64,000 nucleotides of DNA from Simmondsia chinensis (lineage: Eukaryota > Streptophyta > Magnoliopsida > Caryophyllales > Simmondsiaceae), in contig JAGTTD010000011.1 of assembly GCA_018398585.1 (NCBI GenBank), positions 6,509,001-6,573,000 of the forward strand, given 5' to 3'. The notes below the pieces were generated by a model. It was not told the DNA's origin and searched no databases. It saw only the letters and a list, made by a program, of their open reading frames with translations. Of the stretch, positions 52,850 to 64,000 are shown piece after piece (position 1 is the first letter of the stretch; each line of letters begins with the position of its first letter). The translations under genes and the position numbers were made by a program.

Positions 52850-54076
52850 AGGAGGAACGAGGAAAAACCCAGAAGGTATGCCGATTGATCGATCGGTGCC
52901 GCTTCTATCGGTCACTCCACAGATATAAATAAAGAGGGGGAGGTCTAATTTCGCATCTTTTACCATGTCTTCTCTCGTCCTCTCTTTCCCAAAGCTGCTA
53001 TGAGATCCAAAGTGTCCTCAAACGCCGAAGCACAGGGGACGGAATGTTGGAAGGATCAAAGCAAGGATCATCGTCAACGTCAATTAATGGAGTCTTCACC
53101 TTAGTTTTAGTCGTTATCGTTTTCTCTTTTAGATGTCATGATGTTTAAAAATCCCTATGTAGGAGTAGACTTTTAGTTTAGAGATGAAGGCGGGTAACTG
53201 CCCATATCCCAAATTTATATTACGCTTTTGACAATTGTTTTGTTCTGTTATATACGCGTGCCTATGGGGAATTTATCATTGTTGTTTGGTGTTTCTTTGT
53301 GTGGACTTGTAGCCATGATAAGATCTCCAAACTATTAGCATTCATGTACGAGCTTATAGCCTAGACCAGAACATAACTAGTTTTTTCAGACGTGGTCAAG
53401 GTTGAGGTTGTACACAACCCTAAACACAATCTCTTATATAAATTAATATTTAATTAGGAGTGACAAAGGAATTTGTTAATACTGTTGAGATAATCCATGC
53501 TATACCTAGGGTAACATGATGGTTTATGCCATTAGATTAGTTCATTACCCTAAACTCTAACTTAAGTATTAATTTAGGTTTAATATTGAATTAGGAGTAA
53601 TAAAAGAATTAAGTAGTACTAATTAGATAACCTATGCTACACCTGAGGTGATATAATAGGTTATGCCTTTTTAGACTAGCCCATTACCCTAAGCCTAGTT
53701 TAAATATTAACCCAGGCTTAGTGCTTATAGTTTAAGCCTCCTAATTCATTGTCATAGTGGAGTATAATGATGGGATTCGAGTAAAGCTACCTTGAATTCA
53801 GTCCCTGAATTGAACTTATTGAATTAAGACCTTTAGTTTATTGATAGATTTATTATTTTAGTTAACAAATCATTGAAACCAACTCAAAACTCGATTTTAA
53901 CTTCTCATTAACAACTAAATCCGACTTAACTCCGATCCCCGGTGGATACGACACCTATATACCCAACTAATCTATGACAATCTCGTATGCTAGTGAGTAC
54001 AAGATTTTAAATACACCTTTAAAACTACATCAGAACACATTTCAAAAGTATTTCCCTAGAGCGGGCACAACCGAAA
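52850..54076. other. LTR-like stretch with 130 bp tandem duplication
   Basis: Contains AGATATAAATAAAGAG near 52919-52934 (TATA-like) and no coding frame. A unit of about 130 bp starting TAATATTTAATTAGGAGTGA is duplicated at about 53445-53705. It ends near CTAGAGCGGGCACAACCGAA. It looks like an LTR/leader of another element. Confidence 0.45.
53445..53705. repeat. Tandem duplication, two units of about 130 bp
   Basis: Both units carry AATTAGGAGT(G)A, a GATAA(T)CC.ATGCTA.ACCT core, and CATTACCCTAA. They differ at many positions. Confidence 0.75.
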
Positions 54077-54499
54077 ATCAATTCAAAATTCTTAATTTTA
54101 AATCTAAAGCCCCAATCTAATTAAACTATTTAATTAGATCTAAATCTTACTCTAATAGGTTCATAATATGATAAACAAAAAACATTGAATATAACAAATA
54201 AAAACATGGAATGTAGAAGAAATGAAACGAAGGAAAACAAATTAAATATCATATTTAATTAAACATACCTGAAATGCAAATTCCTATTTCGACTTGAAGA
54301 TCTGAAATGGTAGGAAGATTTCTTGACACCTTAAGGTCTTATTCGCAATGATCTCTTCTCTCACAGGGAGTGGGTTCCCAAAAAATTTAACTTAGGAAAA
54401 ACTTTCCAAACAAAATTTTTCCGTGAATCTTTTTGAAACAGTTTTTTTGAAAAATTATGTTGAAACAATAATTTAAAAACCCCTAAAATAGTTTTTAAG

Positions 54500-55133
54500 T
54501 AGGGGTGTACATGATCCAAGCCACTCACGAGTAGCTCGACTGGAATTCGAATTGACAGAGTTCGAGCTCAAGTTTGAGTATCAAAAGATACTCTATTAAT
54601 AAATGAATACGAGTCGAGCATTGAAAACTCAGCTTGATACTCGATTAAATACTCGATTCAATATTCGAATTGGTACTTGACTCGATACTCGACTTGAATG
54701 AAATAGTTCTTGTGTGTTATTTTCTTTTGAAATGGATGGCTTGTGACATTAATAGTAATGAAAGAAGAAAGATTTAAAAGATGACATGTTACAGAGTGAA
54801 AGAATTTATATTTTCTTTGCTTGTATTTTTAAACCTTAGGTTTTGATGCATAGTTGCTACTAATATATTGGTGATTTATGGTTGTATATGTTAAAATATA
54901 TAGTCGGCAATAATGGAGTATCCAAATTCAGTATAACTAATGTTCGAGTTATAAAATAATATTATAATGGAACTAATTTGTTGAATGTTCATATATACAA
55001 TAAATGAGTACTCGAGTCGAGTCGAGTACTTGAATAGTTAATCGAGTTTGAGTTCGAGCAAAATTTACTACTCGAATCAAGTTTCAGTTGAGTACTAAGA
55101 TACTCGGTTTGACTTGACTCAATTACATCCCTA
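54500..55133. mobile_element. hAT-like MITE
   Basis: Ends TAGGGGTGTACATGATCC and, reverse-complemented from the right, TAGGGATGTAATTGAGTC. The 8 bp flanks TTTTTAAG (54492-54499) and GTTTTAAG (55134-55141) differ by one base. The subterminal regions are full of ACTCGA/TCGAGT words that can pair. An 8 bp TSD with a TAGGG end fits hAT. No transposase. Confidence 0.78.
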
Positions 55134-55260
55134 GTTTTAAGGTTTACATTGTGGGAAAACCAAGTTCCAAAATCCTAAACTTATTGATTCTCCATAGCTT
55201 AAAAATGTGTGTATATATATATATATATATTCATCTTGTGAATTCATTCTTTTTTTTTTA

Positions 55261-55501
55261 CCCAAAAGAGGGTACCAACACGCCGTCACCGTATCCTATT
55301 AGAACTCCATAGTTAAGCGTGCTTGGGTGAGAGCAGTACTAGGATAGGTGACCTTCTGGGAAGTCCTCACCCTTAGGTTAGGGGCACTCGAAAACCGCCT
55401 CTCTTCAGGGGTAATACCCTGAAGGGGGAAGGCTGCGTACATCCGCCCCACGACCCTGCTTAGGTGGGAGCCCTTGGGGCACTGGGTATGTTACTTTTTC
55501 A
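55261..55501 (+). mobile_element. 5S rRNA-derived SINE, full length, plus strand
   Basis: AAAAGAGGGTACCAACACGC then a 5S head (AGTTAAGCGTGCTTGGGTGA, GGATAGGTGACCTTCTGGGA), the RTE-like body (CCGCCTCTCTTCAGGGGTAA, GGCTGCGTACATCC) and GCACTGGGTATGTTAC. The TSD TGAATTCATT plus Ts lies at about 55239-55253 and 55502-55515. Several 5S promoter positions are mutated (GGATAGGTG for GGATGGGTG), so it is an older copy. Confidence 0.9.
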
Positions 55502-56492
55502 TGAATTCATTTTTTAAAAAATATTTTCAAACGATACTTTAGTTGAGGCTTGCGAAGAGACCTTTGGAACAATCTAACTCTAGTTTTAAATGTGTCAAAT
55601 ATGATTATCATCTCATGATAACAGTTGTTTACCAATTAGTAAAACTTAATTCACTAAATAAGTTTTACTGCACTCAAAAATTTCCCAAATAACCTTTTTT
55701 ATGACGATTAATCCTTTTATTAGATATTCGTGAGCAAAAATAACTTTAACTACTTCACACCTTGCCTTTCTCGAACCATTTAATAATGCAGAAACAATTT
55801 TCATATTAATTCCAAATATTAAACATTTGACTAAAGATTCCATAATCTGTTCATATGCTTACGAATCAACTAATAGGACATCTTATCTCATTAGATACTA
55901 TAGATTTCACGTAAAATAATTGTACCTGCTACACTTCATGCTACACAACGCATGAAAGATTTAAGTCAGCATATTTTGACTAATCCTTTTAGCACATTAA
56001 AGCAACGAACAATCTATGCGCGAGTTCATACTATTTTTTGGATTTAGTGTTATCATCTTACAACATTAATTATTTCAGATAGCAGTTAAGAAATAAATAA
56101 TTTAGGTGGTCCTGCTCAGTGTTCCAATCTTATTGGCAACACTAACATAATACTCTTGGATCCATATCCACATGACCAAAACAAGTCATCAAAAGTATCA
56201 TATTATAATCATATCAGACAAGTTTTTCAAACTTATCACCGACTATGAACATACTTGGACAACAAATAACAAGTTTGATCTAAGTCTATATGCGGTTCAA
56301 TCTCATTGACCACTTAAACCGAACTTGTCGTGTCATCTTAGATTTCTTCCATCTCATAAAATGCTATAGAAAATAATTACATGCATGTTTGACTCTTAAA
56401 ACACTATCAAACAATAAATAAATAAAACAGTTTCATTTTTGTAATATTTAAAACTAACTAATTGGGTTTTTCGAGTTTCCAACTCCAGCAGA

Positions 56493-57722
56493 ACCTTTCC
56501 CTAGTCCTCTTCAAGTGAAATTACTGGCACCTTTGCTAAAGATGATCAATGTAGTTTCCAAACTAATCCTTTCCCACTCTTCTGGAGAAATATGGTATTG
56601 AACGACACTAAAAAAGGGTGGCGAACAACCTATTTCAACAGTAGTTCATTGAGGGAGTACTAAGGTTCCCATCACCCTTGTGCGCATGTTAGATGATGGA
56701 ATTCGCTATTGGCACATTAATGAGCTCCATCCTACGAACAAGTGTTTGATTTTCAAGAACTTACTAATCAAACTCCACAGCAAATCAACCATTACGCTAT
56801 CAGTGGCTGAAGAGTTATCTATAGAGATTAGTAGTGATCATGGGCGCACTCTAAGCCTTACAAATCGAGAGAAAATATCTTGAGATCTGGAGAAAGTATC
56901 CTACAAGGAATGCCACCATGGTAATGGGAAAATGCAAGGAGCAATGAAGAAACTCAAGCTACTTCCTTAGTATATTTTGCCTGTTGAACCTCTTTTGGAA
57001 TTGAAGATGCCATTTGAAAAGTCCCACATGTATAAGCCTACTGAAGATTCCCCTTTAAAATTTCAAATCATCATGAGGATTGGGCATCCAAAGAGAAATC
57101 CGAAGTTTCACCTGCTCGATGTGGACATTAATCAGGTACCACGACAGTCAGGACAACAGCCTTTAGGAGTCTGTTTTGGTAATGTTTGGAGAAGGAATCA
57201 CCTTGGGCAAGAGGATGTAGGTCTCTCCAACCTTACATGAACTCAAATAAGAAGGCAGCTGCAAAAAAAAAGTGGCATGACGAAGAGCTCTACTTAACTA
57301 GGCTGTCTGAGGAAGAGGACAGAGTTTACAACAGAAGATGCACTGAGTCTATGATTCTCGAGGATCCAATAACGAATCTAGACCTTATACCATGCCGGTA
57401 AAGGTGAGCCACGCAAGAACATGAGAGATAGGCTAGTCTCGCACCTTCTAAGGGTAAAGAATCTTGGTGGGAACCACTTGCTCCGAATTTACTGGCTTAA
57501 AGATCATCAGTTGATGAGGAGGAGTACAGTCCCCTCTGTGTCAATTTACTGGAAACTCTGGACCGTGTTAAGTCAACGTGGTTTGACATAGAGAATGACC
57601 TCCACGACAAAGATTTCTCCCTACCTATGGAGGAATCTCAGACTCTAAAGTTTGAGCCAAAGGACCAACCTCTAGACTAGGACATGCTAATTGATGGCAG
57701 TGCTCAAAAGCAAGATTAGGAT
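56493..57722 (+). other. Low-information stretch of the Tat-type element
   Basis: Short plus-strand frames (for example 56977-57240, SPLKFQIIMRIGHPKRNPKF) without recognised domain. By position this is the gag-protease linker of the Tat-type element. Confidence 0.35.
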
Positions 57723-58518
57723 GTGCCAATGGATGGCAGTCCTAAGAAAGAAACAAACCAAGGGGTCCAAATACTATTTGGATCACTCCGTGAGAAGGTT
57801 GATGTCAAAATTGCCCTGCTCTTTCCCTTAGAGTTCATGGCAACCAATGCTCAGCAAAGCCTCGAGGAAGATGTGATAACATCAGATGAGGATCCCCAAG
57901 TAGAACTTGTAGTTGAAGTTCCAGCCAATGAAAGTAATCCTAATCCATTGTCTTTTAAAGTTAAATCCCTAACATCCAAGTCAACTAATGACACTCTTGA
58001 CATAATGAAGATGATGTTTGATAGGCCTAATACTGCCAATAAACACATCAAGCCTCTATACATTAAGGCCAAATTCGACAACATTCTGGTGAATAGAGTC
58101 TTAGTGGATAATGGATATGCTACAAATGTCTTGCCTTCATATATGTTGGGGGTCATTGGCAAATCTCGGGATGACTTGATAACTAGATATGTTGCAATCT
58201 GTGGCTTTTCTGGAGCCACCACTAAGTCTGAAGGGGTCACCCGATTAACTGTTGGCTGCTTAAGCAAGCTAACAACTTTCTTTGTAGTAGATACTACCTC
58301 AAGTTATAATGCTTGACTTTGGGAGAGACTGGGCACATGCCAATTACTGTATCCCTTCACTCCATCAGCTGTTAAACTTCTGGAACCATGAAAAATATGA
58401 GGTTGTTATGACAGATAACAAGTCATTCATGGCTTGCTATACTTATGTTGAAGCAAAGTTCTACGAAGATGGTGTGGGACCACAGGATGTTAGAAGGACC
58501 ACTCCTCAGTTTGCCTAA
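57723..58518 (+). pseudogene. Tat-type protease region
   Basis: VNRVLVDNGYATNVLPSYML at about 58095-58155 matches the Tat protease phrase (INRxLVDxGAxVNLMP), with Asp kept but NGY in place of the usual (S/G)GA. Then VGCLSKLTTFFVVDTTSSYN, a TGA, and LDFGRDWAHANYCIPSLHQL (from GRDWIHANxCxPSTLHQ) in a shifted frame. Confidence 0.82.
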
Positions 58519-58966
58519 TATTAGGAAATGATAGCCATTCTTGACAGTCCGTTTACTGAAGTTGAGGTTGATCAAGTGGATATCAAGTCTGAAGACCCTA
58601 ACTTCTGGGGATGCATGAGAGCCCTTCTAGAGGAAGGGGATTTTCAAGGCACACTAGAAGCCTTATGCGGAGTAGCTAGGACCTCCTAGTAAGGGCCCAA
58701 AGGGCCGTTTCCTCTGCCATTGCAAAGTTGGTGGCTTGGCATGCTGAGGAACAACTAAGTAGCCATTTGTTAAAAATGGCCTTAAGGTCAAGATGATACA
58801 AGAAAAGGAGTTGGAGTTATCTAACTTAAGAGCGGCACCAGCTAATGTGGAGGATTTAAGGGCTAAAGTCCAAGACCTCCTCTTCGAGGTTAACTTAGGC
58901 TCAACAGAGGACCTAAGACCTACCTATTTGAGCGTTCTGCTTTTTGAAGAGTAGAGGAAGTAACAT

Positions 58967-60320
58967 TTGACCTTGCTTCTTAAGTTAAAAGACTGCTTTG
59001 CTTGGGATCATCATGAGATGTTTGGCGTAGTCAGAAAAGTGGTTGAGCATAGGCTTCCTATCAAGCTAGGTTTGAGCCCCATAATTCAGGCCCATAGAAG
59101 GATGTCCCAAGAATCAATATACTTGGTCAAAGAGGAGATTGAGAGACTCTTAAAGGCGAACTTCATCAGGGCTTCGTGGTACATTGAGTGGTTGGTAAAT
59201 ATTGTTCCTATTATCAAAAAGAATGGCAAGACTAGAGTCTGTATTGATTTTCGAGATCTAAATGCAGCCACCTCAAAGGATGAATATCCAATGCCAATAC
59301 TTGATGTTCTCATTGATTCATGGGTAAGTCAGTATGAACAGGTCTATGTGGGGCATACTCTAAATCATGGCCAGAGAGGCCTACATCAATGAATCAAATA
59401 AATGAATCAGAAAAGTTAAAAAGGATTAAAGGTCAATATGACCAACAATAGCAAAAGGCAACAAAGCTGAAGGCCAAAATAAAACTAATGCTCAATTCCC
59501 CACTCCCACAGAAGCTGAGAGTGACGCTAAGCACCACGAAGTGTAGGAGCGGCAATAAGATGGCTACGAATCAATCCTGTGATCTCCTCAACGACAGCTG
59601 AAGAAGGACTGGATTGAGAGCACTGAATCCTCAAGTTACACTCATACTAGAGGATATAGATTATCGCAGAAAGACAAAGGTGGGATAGAACACGATCTAC
59701 CCCACGACCACAGAGCCAAGAAGTAGCCTAGGAAATGAGTTCACGCCAGTGGAGCACGGGCTAAGCAAAAGATGTGCATGAAGACACCCTAGCCGAAACA
59801 GTAGCTGAGAAACTGTAGGTAAAGAAAAGATGGCTATGCGACTTATCATTTGAACCACACAACACTCCTGAGGTCTTATCCTTTATGCATGGCTACTGTG
59901 GGTGCTACCGAGTTATGAATGCTTTAAAGGATGCTCACAAAACAACATTTAGATGTCTTAGATCAATAGGGACCTTTAAGTGGGTGGTTATGCCATTTGG
60001 CTTGAAAAACACTGGTGCCACCTACTAAAGAGCCGGGAACATGATCTTTCAAACCTTATTAGTAAGACCATGGAAGTCAATAGAGATGACATCATGATCA
60101 AATCATAGTCCTAAGTTAAACACTTGGAGGACTTAGAAGAGCGTTCCTTAGAATGAGGAGCCATAGCCTCAAGATGAACCCATTAAAATGTGCCTTTGGC
60201 ATGCACTTTGGAAACTTCCTTGGTTTTTTGGTGTACAAGAGTGGCATTGAGGTGGATATAAATAAGACTAAGGCCATTATATTGGCCAAACTGCCTTTTT
60301 AAGTAAAGAGGAGCTTTAGG
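58967..60320 (+). pseudogene. Tat-type reverse transcriptase, split by about 0.5 kb
   Basis: CFAWDHHEMFGV, QAHRRMSQESIYLVKEEIER, WLVNIVPIIKKNGKTRVCID then FRDLN and LDVLIDS end at about 59325. RT resumes near 59885 with LSFMHGYCGCYRVMNALKDA then HKTTFRCLRSIGTFKWVVMP then FGLKN. The catalytic region reads NRDDIMIKS near 60080 (family YVDDxIVKS). The intervening 59330-59880 is not RT-like and is probably an insertion of unknown origin. Confidence 0.85.
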
Positions 60321-60515
60321 GCTTCTTGGGATAGGTTAATTTCCTAAGACGTTTTTATTTCAAATGTCGAAGGAAAAACCATAATCTTCTCTCTATTGTT
60401 GAGACTCAAGTCTGAGAAAGACTTCAAGAGGTACGAGCCACACCAAGTAGCTTTCGAGGCCATCAAGGAATACTTGATCAGGCCACCAGTGCTAATTCCT
60501 CCAAAGTAGGGCAAA

Positions 60516-61180
60516 TTGTTGAAGATTTATTTCTCTGCTTCTGATGAATCTATTGGTTGTCTACTTGTACAAGACAATGAGCAAGAGTTTGAGCAAGCTT
60601 TGTTCTACCTAACCCATTGTTTGAATGAATGTGAAATAAAATATTCCTCCATTAATAGATTGTGTCTATCTTTGTTCTATGCACCTATGAAATTGAGACA
60701 TTACTTGTTAGCATTTACCATATACGTGGTTGCTCAGATAGACATCCTTAAATACATGCTAGATAGACCTCTTATGAGAGGAAGATTGAACAAGTGGAGT
60801 ATCGCTCTATTTCAGTTTGAATTGGTATATGTGTCGCAACAGTCAATCAAAGGCCAAGCCTTAGAAGACTTTTTAGTTGATCATCCAAACATTTACACTA
60901 GCTTAAAGTATGAGCCTGACCAGCTCCTAGTGGTGAAGATGGTCCCTTGGAAGCTATACTTTGATGGATCAAGGATTAATTCAATCGTTGGGGTTGGGAT
61001 TGTGATCTAATCCCGTGCTAGGGTTATCGCCAAGTCAGCTGTTACCTTAGTTTGCAAGTGCTCCAAAAACATGGCAGAGTATGAGGCATTGATCATGGGC
61101 CTACAGACTCTCATAGAAATGTAAGTCTTTAATATTGTCATAAAAGGGGATTTGCAATTGTCATTGGCTAAGTAAAAGGG
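60516..61180 (+). pseudogene. Tat-type RNase H and second (archaeal-type) RNase H
   Basis: First domain: LKIYFSASDESIGCLLVQDN, CLSLFYAPMKLRHYLLAFTI, LKYMLDRPLMRGRLNKWSIA, ALEDFLVDHP. Second domain: WKLYFDGSRINSIVGVGIVI, a stop, then CSKNMAEYEALIMGLQTLIE and VIKGDLQLSLAK. Two consecutive RNase H domains are diagnostic of the Tat lineage of Ty3-gypsy. Only one stop lies between the main blocks. Confidence 0.88.
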
Positions 61181-61261
61181 GAGTTTAAGTGTTTAAGCTA
61201 TACCTCGAACAAGTATATCTCAATGGTGCAACAGCTATTGAGTAAGTTTGATGGTGTCCAG

Positions 61262-61340
61262 TTTGGACACACTTACATTCTTGTGGCTATATATTATTTC
61301 ACAAAATGGGTGAAGGTGGCTAAACCATATAGGAACTAGA
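61262..61340 (+). pseudogene. Tat integrase core fragment
   Basis: HTYILVAIYYFTKWVKVAKP matches the start of the integrase core (HxFILVAIDYFTKWVEA), but Tyr replaces the catalytic-region Asp. It directly follows RNase H, so the zinc-binding part was deleted, and it ends abruptly at a hAT-like repeat. Confidence 0.75.
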
Positions 61341-61685
61341 GGTGGCAAAGACAACCCAACCTACAAAACCAACCTGAAAAATAAGTGACCTGACCTGATT
61401 TGACCCGAAGATTTGATATAAATAATTTTTTTGAATGGTATTTTTTGAACAGGATATAAATAATTAGATCTAAACTTAGAATGACCTAACCTAAGACTAA
61501 CCTCATCCGTCTTACTCCTAACCCAAAAAGACTGGATATGAAATTGACCCAACCTGACCCACAGGTGACCTGATGTAACCCGACCCAAAATGAACCGTAC
61601 CTAGGTAAACCCGAACCCAAGAAGACCTGAACACAAATCCAAGCCAACCTGTAACCCAAATCGACCCAAGCCTTTAAATGTGAAA
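61341..61685. mobile_element. hAT-like repeat fragment, one end only
   Basis: Starts TAGAGGTGGCAAAGACAACC and is filled with CCAACCTG/GACCCGAC words typical of hAT-derived MITEs. No matching right-hand terminus was found before about 61685. Confidence 0.45.
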
Positions 61686-62252
61686 ATCGTTATTACTAGG
61701 GAGAGTACACCAAAAATCTGTAAGAGAGCATTACATAACTTCACTAGTAGTACAGTTGTTAGTTGTTCGCTTATTGTTCTTACTTGTTGGATAATAACTG
61801 ATATACGTTGTAAATACTGGATATTTTTTTGGTATAATTTTTATAGTTAAGTTTAGATGTTATTAAATATCCTAAGAAATTAAAAATTATATAAAAGACC
61901 TTTGTATACGTATATACATATAATATATGTATATATATCCACTTTCTTCTCCAGTAAGAAATTCTCACCACTTCCTCTGCACTATAAATACAGAAGCAAG
62001 CTGAATTAAGCGGTGCAGATCAAAACACAGTGTGCGAGAAAACAATTTGAAAAGCACATATATTGTGAGAGTGAGATGAGAGTTTGCAAAATTTTATATA
62101 ATAAAATATTGAGAGAATTATTTAAATAGAAGAAAAACTTCTCTTCTTTTTTAGTTCTGATATAAAATACTTGTTATTTTTCTTTAAATATACTTGGGTT
62201 TGTATTTTTATTCTCTTCCTTTTGAGTATAATATGTCTATAGTTTTATAACA
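61686..62252 (+). repeat. LTR fragment with CACTATAAATA promoter
   Basis: TATA box CACTATAAATACAG at about 61979-61992, a long AT-rich R-U5 and the end TTTTATAACA at 62252, followed by CGTTATCAATACGAGTCTCG, which resembles primer sites of some Ty1-copia lineages (ACGTTATCAGCACGAG). Only about 40 bp of internal sequence remains before element N2. Confidence 0.5.
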
Positions 62253-62290
62253 CGTTATCAATACGAGTCTCGAGCCAGTTAAGGATTGTT

Positions 62291-62685
62291 TGTTATGAAT
62301 CTAGATTGATCTAGGTTCATGAGCTAGGGATAGATTGGATAAAAGGGAGTTAAGATGAGAAGAGAAGTGAAAGAAATGAGAACTATAAGAATATCTAGAG
62401 AGCATCTAGATCAAGAGAGAGCGATTAGACTTTCATTATCATTTGTCATATGAAGAATACAAGAGCAACAACTCTTACTTATATTAGCCTAGGACAACTA
62501 ACTGACCTTCACATGGCAGCCGCCACAATTGACTAAAGCTAACTAACTTCCTTGACCTCATTAACCGACATTCCTGCCCAAACACAACATTCAAATGCAT
62601 TACTAATTCTCCTTACTAAGATACAAAATTGATCTATTACAATCATAGCTTTATTAGACTAAACACATATCCTAGAATCATAACA
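62291..62685 (-). repeat. 3' LTR of N2
   Basis: 395 bp. The TATA region (minus, GCTAATATAAGTAAGAG) and pyrimidine-rich U5 resemble G and N in layout, though the sequence is diverged. Confidence 0.75.
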
Positions 62686-62879
62686 ATACTCCCCCTTTAA
62701 AGATTCTTGTCCCCAAGAATCTAAGAGAAAAGTATAGCTTTATGACCTTAGAGACTCTAGTGACAACTTCAACTCATTATTCTTGCAATTCATCAGCGAA
62801 TTCCAATTCCAAACAGCAAGTCCTCAACAGAACAACACTTGTTTAGCTCAACTCTTCAGCACTGTAGTAGCACCAATCT

Positions 62880-63260
62880 TTAGATGTTGCATATGTCCTC
62901 CCATTTCAGAAGTTGAGGAATGTAATGGCTAATGAGATTGTGGTTATGCAGGTCTGAAAACTTGGTTGCAGCTACGGAAAACAGCTTGCATATCCCTTCC
63001 CATTTGTATAATATCACATTGAAGCCTATTCCTGCTGCAATTTCTGGTAGTTCTTTACCTTGTTCATGAACCTTTAAACTCCTTAACTGATAGTGTTCAC
63101 TGCAGTGAGGGACCTTAATGTCATGATCTTCAATTTCAAATGCCACAATCTTCAATTTATCAGCTGCAACTAGATGATCATCTTGACATTTCTCACTGCG
63201 TTGATGTAATATTCTTGAAACAACATGATTTATCATAAAAATCTTGAAATTGAAACACAT
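62880..63260 (-). pseudogene. N2 internal frame with KWEDI motif
   Basis: The minus-strand frame contains VLYKWEGICKLFSVAATKFS and LLKWEDICNI, like CKWEDISKLF in element N. It also repeats DDHLVAADK, seen in the next frame upstream, which shows an internal duplication. Function unknown. Confidence 0.5.
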
Positions 63261-63282
63261 TGATTATCAGCTAGATGATTTA

Positions 63283-63774
63283 TCATAAACAACTAGATGA
63301 TTTATCAGCTGCAACTAGATGATCATCATGATCTTCAACAACACATTGATTAGATTCTTGAAACACTTGCTGCGGTAATATTGGATCCTTGATGTCATAA
63401 AAATCTGGAATAGAAGCTTTCCTGTTTTGTCGTGACTTATCATTGACCAGCTTTATTTTTGTATCCAATTGTCGACGTGCTATATGAGCTAGAGGCCTAT
63501 TAAGATGTTCTTGCATCCCATTCAATCTTTGCTCAACTTTTTGTGCAAATTGCTCTAGCTTCATGATAGATCTTTGTTCAAATTGGTCTTGCCTCATGAT
63601 AAACCTTTGCTTAAATGCTAATAACATTTCTTGCATTTGTTGCTGCCACAGTGGCATTTGATCGGAAATACCTCTAGCCATTGCAATTGATTTCCCTCTT
63701 CTGGCCAGATCTTCAGGACAAAGCAAATGCTAGCAGTTAGGTTCAATCATGTTGAGTGCAAACCGATCAGCCAT
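63283..63774 (-). pseudogene. N2 N-terminal frame (gag-like start)
   Basis: ATG at 63774 gives MADRFALNMIEPNC, then one TAG, then LLCPEDLARRGKSIAMARGI and a long charged coiled-coil-like segment (MLLAFKQRFIMRQDQFEQRS, VEQRLNGMQEHLN), ending SNQCVVEDHDDHLVAADK. The N-terminal position and coiled coil resemble chromovirus gag starts, but no gag core is seen. Confidence 0.5.
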
Positions 63775-64000
63775 CTTGTTTTAAATTCAAAGAGCAGCAA
63801 CTAATTTGTGATCTGGATTCTTGACTTATAACTACGAGATCGCAAGAAGTAGCACAAGTAATACCAATCTAACTTGCTTAACTCAAACAGAACTCAAGCT
63901 TAAAATAGATGAACTAATGTATTCTTCAACAATTAATCAAACACCTCATGGTTCAGCTTTAGATCACCAAATCTCAACTATATGCGAAGTTGTTTCTTGT

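Larger units (their letters stand above)
54077..56492. repeat. Long AT-rich LTR-like repeat, second copy
   Basis: 54077-54420 matches 46876-47189, and 55507-56492 matches 50651-51712, interrupted by the hAT-like MITE and a SINE. Ends CCAACTCCAGCA where the other copy ends CCAATTCCAACA. Orientation and lineage are uncertain because no primer site is recognisable beside either copy. Confidence 0.7.
62291..64000 (-). mobile_element. Element N2: second member of the N-type non-autonomous family (partial)
   Basis: The LTR at 62291-62685 (minus: TGTTATGATTCTAGGATA...CTAGATTCATAACA) is preceded, in minus reading, by the purine tract AAAGGGGGAGTAT (62686-62698) and the hairpin AGATTCTTG-GGGA-CAAGAATCT (62701-62722), counterparts of those in element N. 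Internal frames run leftwards from ATG at 63774. The 5' LTR lies beyond the window. Confidence 0.78.

Noticed and set aside
52709..52966. Minus-strand frame with a CVCVCV run
   Set aside because: Translation of the (CA)n microsatellite; no domain.
45591..56492. A single intact LTR element bounded by the two long AT-rich repeats
   Set aside because: No primer site adjoins either copy, the flanks do not match, and the enclosed gag is on the plus strand with its pol outside; solo or rearranged copies are more likely.
61686..62290. Endogenous caulimovirus sequence, suggested by CACTATAAATA and the AT-rich leader
   Set aside because: No viral coding sequence is present; the ATAACA end followed by CGTTATCA fits an LTR and primer site better.

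Overview
The window is AT-rich nuclear DNA from a flowering plant. This rests on plant-type LTR retrotransposons primed by initiator tRNA-Met, plant chromovirus and Tat-type Ty3-gypsy domains, Ty1-copia and plant LINE remnants, Harbinger/Mutator/hAT-like MITEs, and plant-like 5S rRNA sequence inside short retroposons. The species cannot be named. Almost everything recognisable is mobile DNA, mostly decayed; I see no tRNA gene, functional rRNA gene or CRISPR array.

Host gene (1-14.9 kb). Two exons of one plus-strand gene are visible: 1714-1832 and the terminal exon 14327-14428. The phase-0 intron between them is about 12.5 kb. It holds a minus-strand chromovirus (element O, 2449-13623) into which a plus-strand chromovirus (element G, 4615-9776, TSD GCTAC) inserted, plus two Mutator-like MITEs and SINE copies. 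A Harbinger-like MITE (874-1603) and a SINE (178-422) lie upstream.

Three-deep nest (14.9-30.2 kb). A plus-strand Ty1-copia element (C1) is split by a non-autonomous LTR element (N, 19179-29357), which is itself split by a minus-strand Ty1-copia element (C2, 23290-28411, TSD ATTGA). Element N has no recognisable gag or pol. It carries a decayed reading frame of roughly 840 codons with a PTB-like RNA-recognition motif and two copies of a domain I do not recognise. Its LTR ends, primer site and pre-PPT hairpin resemble those of G, so G-type elements are the likely source of its enzymes. A second element of the same kind (N2) enters from the right edge at 62291-64000.

Middle (30.2-45.6 kb). There is an L1-type LINE 3' half (30398-32137, minus), several old LTR remnants, a 250 bp RTE-LINE 3' end with a 15 bp TSD, a long copia-type LTR (36.5-38.0 kb), and a compact non-autonomous chromovirus (GA, 40277-44887) that keeps gag, protease and a chromodomain remnant but lacks RT, RNase H and integrase.

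Right part (45.6-64 kb). Long AT-rich LTR-like repeats are interrupted by a minus-strand LTR element, a 5'-truncated RTE LINE (48268-50222) and a 5S fragment. A decayed Tat-lineage Ty3-gypsy element follows (gag 51.7-52.5 kb, pol 57.7-61.3 kb), cut up by a hAT-like MITE, a SINE and other insertions.

Two systems stand out. First, SINEs with a 5S rRNA head share their 3' body with the RTE LINE in the same window, which identifies the probable LINE partner. Second, elements N and N2 form a non-autonomous LTR family, one member of which encodes an RNA-binding-like protein.
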